Below, piece after piece: positions 38,351 through 47,704 of a stretch of 64,000 bases of DNA. Source of the stretch: Streptomyces sp. B21-105 (GTDB taxonomy: Bacteria; Actinomycetota; Actinomycetes; Streptomycetales; Streptomycetaceae); the NCBI RefSeq assembly GCF_036898465.1, contig NZ_JARUMJ010000001.1, positions 5,332,001 to 5,396,000 of the forward strand, written 5' to 3'. The notes beneath the pieces are model-generated. The model was not told the origin of the DNA, searched no databases, and saw nothing but the letters and a program-made list of their open reading frames with translations. Every line of letters begins with the position of its first letter. Position 1 is the first letter of the stretch. The position numbers and the translations under genes are program-made.

Positions 38351-39049
38351 ATGACGCTGACCAATGGTGGGGTGAGCGAGGACGACCGGTTAATCGCGGC
38401 CATCTCTGCGGAGCGGTTCCAGCCGTTCCTGCACAAGTGCGGAGGCGACCGCGTCCGCGCTCTGCGGCTGTATGCCTGGGACTCGGAGGTGGCCCGGGCT
38501 CTGCAGAGTCCCCTGCGGGACCTCGAGGTGAGCCTGCGTAACCGGCTCCACCGCCAGCTCGTCGGCAAGCACGGCCAGGAGACGTGGTGGGACGTGCCGA
38601 AGGCCCGGCCCAACCACAGCGGCCTGGACATGCTGGACCGGGCGAGCAGGACCCTGGAGGACAGGCGGCCGTCTCGTCCGTTCGGCCCCTGCGACATCGT
38701 GGCGCAGTTGCCGTTCGGGTTCTGGGTCGGTCTGCTCGGGCGTGGCGGCCGTGACAACTACGAGATGAAGTACTGGAACTCTTCTCTCCGGCATGTGTTC
38801 CCGGAGCATCGCGGTGGTCGGGACGCCCTCTACAACAAGTTCAGGTTCATGCTCACGCTGCGGAACCGGGTCGCGCACCACGAGTGCGTCTTCCAGCGGC
38901 ACCTGGAGCGGGACCTGGAGACCGCGTTGACGCTGCTGCGGCACGTCTCCCCGGAGATGGCCGACCGGCACGAGAAGTACGGGCAGGTACCGCAGGTGCT
39001 CGCCCGCAGGAGGGCGGTGCTCGCCGGCACAGAGCCTCCGCGGCTGTAA
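38351..39049 (+). CDS. Abi-like protein with HEPN-type RNxxxH motif
   Basis: A 232-residue protein resembling the Abi_2/AbiD-AbiF family of abortive-infection proteins. Key features are LRDLEVSLRNRLHRQLVGKH, FGFWVGLLGRG, and LTLRNRVAHHECVF near residues 168-180, which holds the Arg...His motif of HEPN RNases. If active it would cleave RNA when triggered by phage. Codon 14 is TTA, the rare leucine codon read by the bldA tRNA, so the protein should be made mainly late in growth. AAAGGA six bases before this ATG favours it over a GTG just upstream. It begins a five-gene, one-strand defence cluster. Confidence 0.8.
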   Translation: MTLTNGGVSEDDRLIAAISAERFQPFLHKCGGDRVRALRLYAWDSEVARALQSPLRDLEVSLRNRLHRQLVGKHGQETWWDVPKARPNHSGLDMLDRASRTLEDRRPSRPFGPCDIVAQLPFGFWVGLLGRGGRDNYEMKYWNSSLRHVFPEHRGGRDALYNKFRFMLTLRNRVAHHECVFQRHLERDLETALTLLRHVSPEMADRHEKYGQVPQVLARRRAVLAGTEPPRL

Positions 39050-39131
39050 GGGCGGTGCCCCGGCGGCCGTGGCCGCCGGGGAGGCCACCCGCCGCGGCCG
39101 GGGTGAGAGAACAAGGATCGAAGGAGCGGAG

Positions 39132-41303
39132 ATGACGGTGCGGGTTCCGGGCGGGACCGAGGGGTCGACGTTGGTTTCCCTCGGGGAGATCAAGGAACTC
39201 GCCGAGGTCGGCCGGCCCACGGTCAGCAACTGGCGACGCCGGTTCGCCCGGGACGTCCTGGAGGCGGCCGGTGACCGGCGCGTGCCGTTCCCCGATCCCG
39301 TGGCGGGCAGCGACAGCAGGCCCCTCTTCGACGCCGGGGAAGTGGCGTCCTGGCTCGACCTGCGTCCGGTACCCGACGAGGAGCCGGACGAGGACGGTAC
39401 CGTCCCGACCTACGGCGACCGGTTCCGGCGTGGACTGCGCCTGCGCGGGCTGGTCGCGCTACGCCACGAACTGGGCTCCGCGAACCGGCTCATCGTCGAC
39501 GCGCTCGCGGTGTGTGCCATGGCGGGCGAGGGCGGCGACTGGTACCGAGAGGCCCTCCCCGCACAACTGCTGGAGGACGCGGAGCACGCTGATCCCCGGG
39601 TGGTCCGTGCCGTGCGGGAGCTCGTCGAGGAACTCGGCTCGCCGGGTGCCGCCGCCGACGCCGTGCTCGGGCTGGCCGAGCGGCTGGAGTCGGACCTGAC
39701 GACGGACACGACCCCCCCGGCGGTCGCCCGGCTGATCAGCCGCCTGGTCGGCCCGTCCGGGGCGCTGTCCGCAGGCCCCGGCCAGCCGTCGGTGATCAAC
39801 CTGTGTGCGGGAACCGGCGAGCTGTTGTTCGCCCGGGACGACATCGGCGGACGCGGTGACATCGCGGCGGTGGAGTCCGACCCCTTGCGCGGCAAGCTGC
39901 TGCTGTACCGGCTGTTCGCTCACTACTGCACGGCCGTGGACGTATGCGCCCGCCCAGAGGACCTGGACACCCTGCGGCCGTGGGAACAGCGGGAGTTGGA
40001 CCTCGATCCAGACCGGCCCTGGGGCATGCCGTCCGCGGATCTGGTCCTCGCCGATCCGCCGTACGCGTCCGGTGAGCGGGAGTCCGACGAGGACGGGCCG
40101 CTCGGCTGGGCGCGGGAGGCCGTGCGGCGGTTGCAGCCGGGCGGCCGGGGCTATGTCGTCGTTCCGTCGTGGACCCTGAGCCGGCCGCGTGTCACGGCGT
40201 CGACGCCGAGTATGCGGATGCGGGAGCAGCTGCTGAGCGATGGCGCGGTGGCCGCCGTCGTCCAACTGCCGCGCCGCATCCACCCGTTCCGTACAGGGGC
40301 GGAGCACGCGCTGCTCGTCCTGCGCGGTGCGGGGACGCGGGAGGAACCGGGCGAGGTGCTGCTGGTCGACGCCGACCGCATCGCCCGCCGGGTCGGCGGG
40401 GAGTGGGCCGCGTACGTTGCCGAGGTACTGGTCGCCGGGCGCTCACCGGTGGACGAGGAGGCCGGGTACTTTCCTGTGTCGGGCACCGGACCGCGAGCGG
40501 CATCCCTCCTGGACGGCCGTTCGGTCCTGCCCGCGCACCGGCTCGCCGCGAAGGAACAGGGCCTGGACCACTTCTCGGCGACCCTGGACGCCCGCCGCGA
40601 GGCCGCAGTGGCCCTGCCCCGGCTCAAGGAGTGGATAGGCGATCTCGGAGTCGCCAGGCGTCAGCCGGAGAACAGGCTGGCGCACCGCAAGGTGGCCGAG
40701 CACCTGAAGGGTGGCCAGCTCAGGCTGCTGGCCGGCCACCGGATCCGCGAGGCGGACATCGGGGAGGCGGGACTCCCGGTCGTCGGCCGGGAGGAGATGC
40801 TCGGCGCGCTGCCGTTCGGCAGGCGGCGGATCGCGTTGGAGGACCTGGCGCAGTATCCACAAGCGGTGGTCACCGAACGCGGCGACGTCTTCCTGCTCAC
40901 CGAGCACGGCATCCGTACGCACGTCGACGACGCGGGCGGCTGTGTCCTGCTGGCGCCTGTCCAAGGGCTGAGGATCGCCGCGTACCGTCGGTTCGTGGCG
41001 GGCGAGGCGCGCCCCGAGGAGCTGTGGATGCGCCCCCAGCCGTTGGCTCAACTGCTCGCCGCCCCGCGCAACCAGCAGCGCAGCAGCGGCTCCCTGGTGC
41101 GCCGGGTGAGTGTGCGGGACATGGATCTGCCGGAGCTGCCGCACGAGGAGGTCGCCGAGCTGGAGGCCATCCTGACCGAGACGGACCGGCAGCGGGCGCA
41201 GGTGCGGCGACAGCTGAACGCGCTGGACGACCTGGCCCTGCGGCTGGCGGCCGGGGTCGCCGACGGCGATCTCGCGCTGCGGCGCAGAACCGGCGGCACC
41301 TGA
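39132..41303 (+). CDS. HTH-containing N6-adenine DNA methyltransferase-like protein
   Basis: A 723-residue protein of unusual build. Residues about 15-40 (LGEIKELAEVGRPTVSNWRR) look like a helix-turn-helix. A helical part follows, then an adenine-specific methyltransferase core with SAM motif VINLCAGTGELLFARDD (about 220) and catalytic motif LADPPYASGERE (about 305). Beyond about residue 480 it has HRLAAKEQGLDHFSATLDAR and a final DLPELPHEEVAELEAILTET with a coiled-coil-like end, recalling HsdS or M-subunit tails. No nuclease motif is seen. It precedes hsdM by 94 bases. It could be a second modification subunit, a regulator or a phage sensor; function is not established. Confidence 0.75.
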   Translation: MTVRVPGGTEGSTLVSLGEIKELAEVGRPTVSNWRRRFARDVLEAAGDRRVPFPDPVAGSDSRPLFDAGEVASWLDLRPVPDEEPDEDGTVPTYGDRFRRGLRLRGLVALRHELGSANRLIVDALAVCAMAGEGGDWYREALPAQLLEDAEHADPRVVRAVRELVEELGSPGAAADAVLGLAERLESDLTTDTTPPAVARLISRLVGPSGALSAGPGQPSVINLCAGTGELLFARDDIGGRGDIAAVESDPLRGKLLLYRLFAHYCTAVDVCARPEDLDTLRPWEQRELDLDPDRPWGMPSADLVLADPPYASGERESDEDGPLGWAREAVRRLQPGGRGYVVVPSWTLSRPRVTASTPSMRMREQLLSDGAVAAVVQLPRRIHPFRTGAEHALLVLRGAGTREEPGEVLLVDADRIARRVGGEWAAYVAEVLVAGRSPVDEEAGYFPVSGTGPRAASLLDGRSVLPAHRLAAKEQGLDHFSATLDARREAAVALPRLKEWIGDLGVARRQPENRLAHRKVAEHLKGGQLRLLAGHRIREADIGEAGLPVVGREEMLGALPFGRRRIALEDLAQYPQAVVTERGDVFLLTEHGIRTHVDDAGGCVLLAPVQGLRIAAYRRFVAGEARPEELWMRPQPLAQLLAAPRNQQRSSGSLVRRVSVRDMDLPELPHEEVAELEAILTETDRQRAQVRRQLNALDDLALRLAAGVADGDLALRRRTGGT

Positions 41304-41397
41304 GTATCGGCGGGGGCGATGGGTGACACGGCCCCGTCTGGCCGCCGCCACGACGTACGACGAGAAACACCGCGAACGAGAAGGAAACGAGGCAGTG

Positions 41398-43011
41398 ATG
41401 CCGCCACGCAACAAGAAGACGACCGAGCCCCCGGCCATGAAGAAGGTGCTGTGGGCGTCCGCGGACAAGCTGCGCGGCAGCCTGGACGCCGCCGAGTACA
41501 AGCACTTCGTGCTGGGCCTGGTGTTCCTCAAGTACGTCTCCGCCGCCATGGCCGAGAAACGGGCGCAGTTGGAGGCCGAGCTGCGGGAGGAGGGCGGCTG
41601 GAGCGAGGCCGACATCCTCGCCACCCTGGAGGAGCGCCGCGAGTACACCGGCTCCGGGATCTTCTACGTGCCGCCCACCGCGCGCTGGGAGAGCGTCCTG
41701 GAGCGGGCGAAGGGCACGGTCGAGGGTCAGAGCATCGGCGAGGCCGTCGACGCCGCGATGCGCGCCATCGAGAAGTTCAACCCGTCGCTGAACCGGACCC
41801 TGCCGAAGATCTACGACAACGGGCGCGTCGACAGCGAGCGCCTCGCCGGCCTGGTGAAGCTGCTGGACCGGCTGGTCTTCCAGGAACAGCTCGGCGAGGA
41901 CGGCAAGCGCCGGGGCGCGCGCGACATCATGGGCGAGGTCTACGAGTACTTCCTCGCGGAGTTCGCCCTCAAGGAGGGCCGCAAGGGCGGTGAGTACTTC
42001 ACCCCGGAGAGCGTGGTGAAGCTCCTGGTCGAGGTGCTGGAGCCCCAGCAGGGCGAGCGCGTCTACGACCCGGCGTGCGGTTCGGGCGGCATGTTCGTCC
42101 AGGCCGAGAAGTTCATCGAGACGCACGGCGGCAACCCGCTGAACGTCGGCGTGTACGGGCAAGAACTCAACCAGACCACCTGGCAGCTGGCCCACATGAA
42201 CCTCGCGATCCACGGCGTGGAGGCCAAGCTGGGCGACGAGCCGGCCGACACCTTCCGCAACGACCAGCATCCGGAGCTGAAGGCGGACGTGGTCATGGCC
42301 AACCCGCCCTTCAACATCTCCGACTGGGGCGGCGAGCTGCTCGGCATGGACAAGCGGTGGGTGTACGGCACCCCGCCCGTCGGCAACGCCAACTACGCCT
42401 GGCTCCAGCACATGATCAGCAAGCTGGCGCCGGGTGGCCGGGCGGGGGTCGTTCTGGCCAACGGCTCCATGAGCAGCAAGCAGTCGGGCGAGGGCGACAT
42501 CCGGCGCGCGATGGTCGAGGACGACCTGGTCGCCTGCATGATCGCTCTGCCGGGGCAGTTGTTCCGGTCCACCCAGATCCCGGCGTGCCTGTGGTTCCTG
42601 GCGGAGGGCAAGGGACGGCACTCGGGGTGGGCCCCGGGACGCAAGGGCGAAGTGCTGTTCATCGACGCGCGCGAGTTCGGCGAGATGGAGAACCGGACGC
42701 TGCGCGTGCTGACGGAGGACGAGATCGTCGGGCGCATCGGCGACACGGTGCGGGCGTGGCGGGGGGTGGAGGGCGGCCGGCCTTACGAGGACGTGCCGGG
42801 GTTCTGCGTGAGCGCTCCGCTGGGTGTTGTCGCCGAGCATGACTTCGTGCTGACGCCGGGGCGGTACGTGGGGGCGGCGGAGGCGGAGATCGACCCGGAC
42901 GCGGAGCCGGTGGAGGAGAAGATCGCCCGGCTGACGGCTCTGCTGCGTGAGCAGTTCGCGGAGTCGGAGCGGTTGGCGAAGGTCGTGGATGAGCAGTTGG
43001 GGAGGGTGTGA
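41398..43011 (+). CDS. hsdM: Type I restriction-modification system methyltransferase subunit
   Basis: A 537-residue M subunit. The N-terminal helical domain has ADKLRGSLDAAEYKHFVLGL and VFLKYVSAAM. The SAM motif is VYDPACGSGGMFVQAEKF (about residue 224) and the catalytic motif is NPPFNISDW (about residue 301), typical of N6-adenine methylases. GRAGVVLANGSMSSKQSGEG follows. With HsdS it protects host DNA; with HsdR added it becomes a nuclease. The start is ATG after GAAGGAAACGAGG. Its stop overlaps the hsdS start. Confidence 0.95.
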   Translation: MPPRNKKTTEPPAMKKVLWASADKLRGSLDAAEYKHFVLGLVFLKYVSAAMAEKRAQLEAELREEGGWSEADILATLEERREYTGSGIFYVPPTARWESVLERAKGTVEGQSIGEAVDAAMRAIEKFNPSLNRTLPKIYDNGRVDSERLAGLVKLLDRLVFQEQLGEDGKRRGARDIMGEVYEYFLAEFALKEGRKGGEYFTPESVVKLLVEVLEPQQGERVYDPACGSGGMFVQAEKFIETHGGNPLNVGVYGQELNQTTWQLAHMNLAIHGVEAKLGDEPADTFRNDQHPELKADVVMANPPFNISDWGGELLGMDKRWVYGTPPVGNANYAWLQHMISKLAPGGRAGVVLANGSMSSKQSGEGDIRRAMVEDDLVACMIALPGQLFRSTQIPACLWFLAEGKGRHSGWAPGRKGEVLFIDAREFGEMENRTLRVLTEDEIVGRIGDTVRAWRGVEGGRPYEDVPGFCVSAPLGVVAEHDFVLTPGRYVGAAEAEIDPDAEPVEEKIARLTALLREQFAESERLAKVVDEQLGRV

Positions 43012-44246
43012 TGGGGGAGTGGAAGACCTATACGGTCGCTGAGCTTGCCGCGCCCGGTAAGCATTCACTCGCTACCGGACCTTTTGGATCCGCCATTGCG
43101 TCCCGGCACTTCAGGGAAGCCGGGGTGCCAGTGATCCGCGGTGGCAATCTGAGTGTCGACGTGGGCACCAGACTGAGTGATGACGGACTGGTCTTCATCA
43201 GCGTTGAAAAGGCCAATGAGTTCCAGCGAAGCGTTGCCACCGAGGGGGACTTGGTTTTTACGTGCTGGGGCACAATCGGCCAAGTCGGCATTATCGATGA
43301 CAAGGCCGTGCACGGGCGGTATGTCGTATCCAATAAGCAGATGAAGCTCACCGTGGACGAAAGCATTGTCCGACCGCTCTTCATGTATTACGCGATGTCA
43401 TCACCCGAAATGATCTCGCGGGTGCAGGGGGCTTCGATCGGCAGCTCGGTTCCGGGGTTCAACCTTACACAGCTCCGATCCATCATTTTGTCCGTTCCGT
43501 CCCTATCTGAACAGCGGGCCATCGTGGAAGTCCTCGGTGCCCTGGACGACAAGATCGCGCTCAACGAGCGGATCCGCGAGACCAGTCTGCTTCTTGCCAA
43601 TGCCTGCTATGAAGCGGCCGGTGCGAGTGGTGAGTCCATGCTGATTGGTGAGCTTGCTGAACTCTTCGACGGGCCGCACGCCACCCCACACAAGACCGAG
43701 GCTGGTCCCTGGTTCCTCAGTATCAGCAGCCTCAAAAACGGCTATCTTGACCTGGCCGAGTCGGCGCACCTCTCTGAAGAGGACTTCCCACGCTGGACTC
43801 GGCGCGTGCAGCCGGAGGCCGGGGACGTTCTCTTCTCCTATGAGACAAGGCTCGGTGACGCCGCGCTGATGCCCCCTGGCGTTCGTAGCAGCCTAGGGAG
43901 GCGTATGGCTTTGTTGCGCAGCAAGTCCGCCTCGATCAGCGGAGCGTTGTTGCTCCACGCTTACCTCAGTCCCGCATTCCAGGAAGAGATCAAGCGCAGG
44001 ACCGTCTACGGCGCGACGGTGGACCGATTGCCGCTCAAGGAGATGCCCGGCTGGCGCATCCCTCTGCCTGCTGAAGGTGAGCGAGAGCGGTTGTCGGCGC
44101 GGCTCGAAGCACTGCACGCGAGCGTGATGCAAACCGCCGCCGAGAACCGCACCCTCGCCGATCTCCGCGACACCCTCCTCCCTCAGCTCCTCTCCGGAAA
44201 GCTCCAGGTGAGAGACGCCGTCCGTGCCGTCGAGGAGGTCGTGTGA
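43011..44246 (+). CDS. hsdS: Type I restriction-modification system specificity subunit
   Basis: A 411-residue S subunit with two target-recognition domains (about residues 1-170 and 205-370), each followed by a conserved helix, as in SEQRAIVEVLGALDDKIALN and ENRTLADLRDTLLPQLLSGK. Each domain reads one half of a bipartite DNA site; the site itself cannot be predicted. The first half has clearly lower G+C and uses codons such as ATT, CTT and AAA that its neighbours avoid, a sign of recent exchange. The ATG lies five bases after GGGGAGGG; a GTG one codon earlier is the alternative. It overlaps hsdR by four bases. Confidence 0.93.
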   Translation: MGEWKTYTVAELAAPGKHSLATGPFGSAIASRHFREAGVPVIRGGNLSVDVGTRLSDDGLVFISVEKANEFQRSVATEGDLVFTCWGTIGQVGIIDDKAVHGRYVVSNKQMKLTVDESIVRPLFMYYAMSSPEMISRVQGASIGSSVPGFNLTQLRSIILSVPSLSEQRAIVEVLGALDDKIALNERIRETSLLLANACYEAAGASGESMLIGELAELFDGPHATPHKTEAGPWFLSISSLKNGYLDLAESAHLSEEDFPRWTRRVQPEAGDVLFSYETRLGDAALMPPGVRSSLGRRMALLRSKSASISGALLLHAYLSPAFQEEIKRRTVYGATVDRLPLKEMPGWRIPLPAEGERERLSARLEALHASVMQTAAENRTLADLRDTLLPQLLSGKLQVRDAVRAVEEVV

Positions 44247-47200
44247 CCGCAGCCGCCGATCGTGTGCCCGGTGAGCCGTCGACAGGCCGGCTCACCGAGG
44301 CGGAGCTGGAACTGCACGCGCTCGAACTGCTCGCCGAGTACGGGTGGCAGCACATTCCGGGGGCGGAGCTGGGGCCCGTGCACGGGGTGCGTACCGACTG
44401 GGACGATCTGGTCCTGCGGCCCCGCCTGCTCAAGGCGATCCGCAGCCGGTACCCGCGCCTGCCCGAGCACGTCGCCGAGGACGCTGCCAACGAGTTGCTG
44501 CGCTGGCAGACGCGGAACGATCTCCGGGAGAACCACCGGTTCTACGAGCGGCTGGCCGACGGGATCAGCGTGCCCTACGACGACCCCGCCACCGGCGAGC
44601 AGCGGCATGCCCGCATCCGTCCCGTCGACTTCGCCGACCCGCACGGCAACGATCTCGTCGCCGCCTCCCAGGTGCGGGTGCGCAGCACGAAGAACCGGAC
44701 CTTCGTCTTCGACATCGTGCTGTACGTCAACGGGCTGCCCCTGGCCGTCTTCGAGCTGAAGAAGGCCGACAGCAACGACAGCGCCCGCACGGCCTACGAC
44801 CAGGTCCAGGGCTACCGGCGCGAGCTGAAGGAGACCAGCACCTTCGCCACGCTCCTGCTCACCCTCGTCTCCGACGGGATCACCGCCCGCGTCGGCACCC
44901 CCTTCACGCCCTGGCAGCACATGGCTCCCTGGCACGCCGACGAGCACGACGTCATGCTGCGCAGGGAGGAGCGGCAGGACGGGCGGGCGCTGGAGCGGAT
45001 GCTGTACGGGGCATTCGAGCCTGTCCGTTTCCTCGATCTCGTCGCCAACTTCCTGTCCTACTCGGCCCCCGAGTCCGGTTCCGTCGACACGGTCAAGCTC
45101 GCCAAGGCGCACCAGTACATCGCAGTCAACGCGGCCGTGCGCGCCACCGAGTCCGCCGTGGCCACCGACGGCCGCGCCGGTGTCGTCTGGCACACCCAGG
45201 GGGCGGGCAAGAGCGAGGAAATGCTGTTCTACGTCGGCAAGGCGGCCCGGACGCCCGAGCTGTCCAACCCGACCTTCGTCCTGCTCACCGACCGCATCGA
45301 CCTCGACACCCAGCTTTACCGCACCTTCGCCGCCAGTCGCACCCTGGAGAAGATCACGGGAGCTCCGGAGAAGGCCGATGACGCGGGCGAGCTGCGGCGA
45401 CTGCTCCAGCGGCAGGAGGGCGGCGGGGGCGTCGTCTTCACCACCCTCCAGAAGTTCCGGCTCCAGCAGGAGGAGAAGGAGGCCGGCGTTCGGCATCCGC
45501 TGGTCTCCCCGCGCCGTGACGTGATCGTCGTCGTCGACGAGGCGCACCGCAGCCACTACGACTTCATCGACGGCTACGCCCGCAACCTCCGCGACGCGCT
45601 GCCGAACGCCACCTTCATCGCGTTCACCGGAACCCCCATCGAGAACGGCGTCGGCAGCACCCGTGGCGTCTTCGGCGAGAACATCCACACCTACGACCTC
45701 ACACAGGCCGTCGACGACGGGGCGACCGTCCCCGTCTTCTACGAGCCGCACCTCGTCCGCGTCGACCTCCCCGCCGATGCCGATCTCGACGAACTCGACG
45801 CCCGTGCCGAGGGGTTGATAGAGGGGCTGTCGGAGGAGGAGAAGCGCAAGGCCCGCCGTCAGTTCGGGGACTACGAGAGCCTGATCGGCGCCCGGCCGCG
45901 GATCGAGGAGCTGGCCGGAAAACTCCTCGAGCACTGGGACGCGCGCCGCTCGGAGATGATCAAGCTCACCGGTCATCCCGGCAAGGGCATGGTGGTCTGT
46001 GCTTCACGGGTCATCGCGGCGCGTCTCTTCGAGGCGGTCATCCGGCGTCGGCCCGAGTGGGCGGGGGAGAAGGATCCGGAGACCGGGCTTCTCACCGACG
46101 ACACCGGCCGTATCCGGGTCGTGTTCACCGGCAACGTCGCGAAGGACGATCCGGAGGTCGCCGACTACGTGCGTACGCCCACCCAGTTGAAGAACATCCA
46201 GAAGCGGGTCACCGACGCGGACGACGTGCTGGAACTCGTCATCGTCCAGTCCCTCTGGCTGACCGGGTTCGACGCACCGCCGCTGCACACCCTCTACCTG
46301 GACAAGCGGATGCGCGGAGCGGCTCTGATGCAGGCCATCGCCCGCGTCAACCGCACCTGGCCGGGCAAGCCGTCGGGACTGGTCGTCGACTTCCAGGGGG
46401 TGATCCGGGAGATCAAGGAGGCCCTGGCCGAGTACTCCGAGCGGGACCAGGAGAACCCCGTGTTCGGTGCGGATCTCCGTCAGGCCGTTCAGCTCGTCCG
46501 CGAGAACCACCAACGCATCGACGAGCTGCTGCACGGCTGTCCCTGGCGCGAGATCCGTGACGCGGGCGGTCCGAGCGCCTACCGGGAGGCGCTGACGGAG
46601 GCGTTGGAGTTCCTGATCGCCCCCGAGCGGAAGCCGGAGCCCGCGAAGGCCACCCGTCGCCAGCGGTTCATGTATCACGCGAACCTCCTCCGCCAGGCCT
46701 TCTCCCTCTGCCCCACCGACGAGCGGGTGCAGGACCTGCTTCCCGACATCCGGTTCTTCGAGGCCGTGCGCACCTCCCGCGAGAAGTACGCCATGGACGA
46801 GAAGGAGGAACAGGGACTCGCCACCGCCGCCGACGTCCGCCTCCTCATCGCCCAGCTCAACGAGTCCGTCGTCGCCACCGAGGGCGTGGTGGACATCTAC
46901 GACGCGGCCGGCCTGACCAAGCCCGACCTGTCTCACCTCGACGACCGGGTGCTGAACGACCTGAAGGCGAGCCGTCACCCCAACCTGGCCATCGCCGCGC
47001 TCCGACAGGCGCTCATGAAGGAGATCAAGGACGCCCACCCGAACAACCTCACCCGACAGGAGACCTTCACCAAGAAGATGAAGGCCGCCATGAACCGCTA
47101 CACCAACGGCCTGCTCACCGCCGCCGAGTTCATGGAGTTCCTGGTCAACCTGGCGCGCGAGGTGTCCGCCGACCGCGGCCGGGCGAAGAAGCTCGGGCTG

Positions 47201-47479
47201 ACCGAGGACGAACTCGCCTTCTACGACGCCCTCGCCGCCGACCCGTCAGCGGTGGAGGAGATGGAGGACACCCTCCTCGCGAAGATCGCCCACGAGCTGT
47301 ACGAGCAGATACGGAAGGACGTCACGGTCGACTGGAAGGTGAAGGAGCAGGCCAGGGACAAGATCATGGCCCGGGTCCTCCGCCTGCTGCGCAAGCACGG
47401 CTACCCGCCGGACAAGCAGCCCGCGGCGATCGAACGCGTCCTGAAGCAGGCGGAGGAGATGGCGGAGAGTCTCGCCTGA
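44243..47479 (+). CDS. hsdR: Type I restriction-modification system endonuclease subunit
   Basis: A 1,078-residue R subunit that translocates and cuts unmodified DNA. The PD-(D/E)xK nuclease is near residue 170 (LPLAVFELKKAD). The SF2 motor has Walker A HTQGAGKSEEM (about 320), the DEAH box VVDEAHRSHYDF (about 431), motif III FTGTPIENG, and motif VI QAIARVNRTWPGK. The C-terminal helical part binds the methylase. It starts at GTG behind GAGGAGG, overlapping hsdS. All motifs are intact, so the system should be functional. Confidence 0.96.
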   Translation: MTAAADRVPGEPSTGRLTEAELELHALELLAEYGWQHIPGAELGPVHGVRTDWDDLVLRPRLLKAIRSRYPRLPEHVAEDAANELLRWQTRNDLRENHRFYERLADGISVPYDDPATGEQRHARIRPVDFADPHGNDLVAASQVRVRSTKNRTFVFDIVLYVNGLPLAVFELKKADSNDSARTAYDQVQGYRRELKETSTFATLLLTLVSDGITARVGTPFTPWQHMAPWHADEHDVMLRREERQDGRALERMLYGAFEPVRFLDLVANFLSYSAPESGSVDTVKLAKAHQYIAVNAAVRATESAVATDGRAGVVWHTQGAGKSEEMLFYVGKAARTPELSNPTFVLLTDRIDLDTQLYRTFAASRTLEKITGAPEKADDAGELRRLLQRQEGGGGVVFTTLQKFRLQQEEKEAGVRHPLVSPRRDVIVVVDEAHRSHYDFIDGYARNLRDALPNATFIAFTGTPIENGVGSTRGVFGENIHTYDLTQAVDDGATVPVFYEPHLVRVDLPADADLDELDARAEGLIEGLSEEEKRKARRQFGDYESLIGARPRIEELAGKLLEHWDARRSEMIKLTGHPGKGMVVCASRVIAARLFEAVIRRRPEWAGEKDPETGLLTDDTGRIRVVFTGNVAKDDPEVADYVRTPTQLKNIQKRVTDADDVLELVIVQSLWLTGFDAPPLHTLYLDKRMRGAALMQAIARVNRTWPGKPSGLVVDFQGVIREIKEALAEYSERDQENPVFGADLRQAVQLVRENHQRIDELLHGCPWREIRDAGGPSAYREALTEALEFLIAPERKPEPAKATRRQRFMYHANLLRQAFSLCPTDERVQDLLPDIRFFEAVRTSREKYAMDEKEEQGLATAADVRLLIAQLNESVVATEGVVDIYDAAGLTKPDLSHLDDRVLNDLKASRHPNLAIAALRQALMKEIKDAHPNNLTRQETFTKKMKAAMNRYTNGLLTAAEFMEFLVNLAREVSADRGRAKKLGLTEDELAFYDALAADPSAVEEMEDTLLAKIAHELYEQIRKDVTVDWKVKEQARDKIMARVLRLLRKHGYPPDKQPAAIERVLKQAEEMAESLA

Positions 47480-47497
47480 CCCCAACCGTTGCTGGTG

Positions 47498-47704
47498 TCA
47501 GTTCCCGGAGGCGTACGGCAGAAAGGCCGCCCAGGTGGTGGGGGTGAGGGTGAGGCGGGGGCCGCGGGGGGTCTTGGAGTCGCGGACGAGGACGCGGGCG
47601 GGGGCGGTGGCCACCTCGACACAAGATGGGCCGTCTTCCGAGCTGTAGCTGCTCTTTATCCACTTCAGCTCGGTACCGGATCCGCCCGAGGGCTTGAAGG
47701 TCAT
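47498..47704 (-). CDS. DUF397 domain protein
   Basis: A 68-residue protein with the DUF397 pattern: LKWIKSSYSSEDGPSCVEVA, VLVRDSKTPRGPRLTLTPTT, WAAFL. Such proteins accompany WhiJ-type regulators in Streptomyces; in several cases they bind or counteract the regulator. It overlaps the XRE gene by four bases, so both are made together. It converges on hsdR with only 18 bases between. Confidence 0.92.
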   Translation of the reverse strand: MTFKPSGGSGTELKWIKSSYSSEDGPSCVEVATAPARVLVRDSKTPRGPRLTLTPTTWAAFLPYASGN

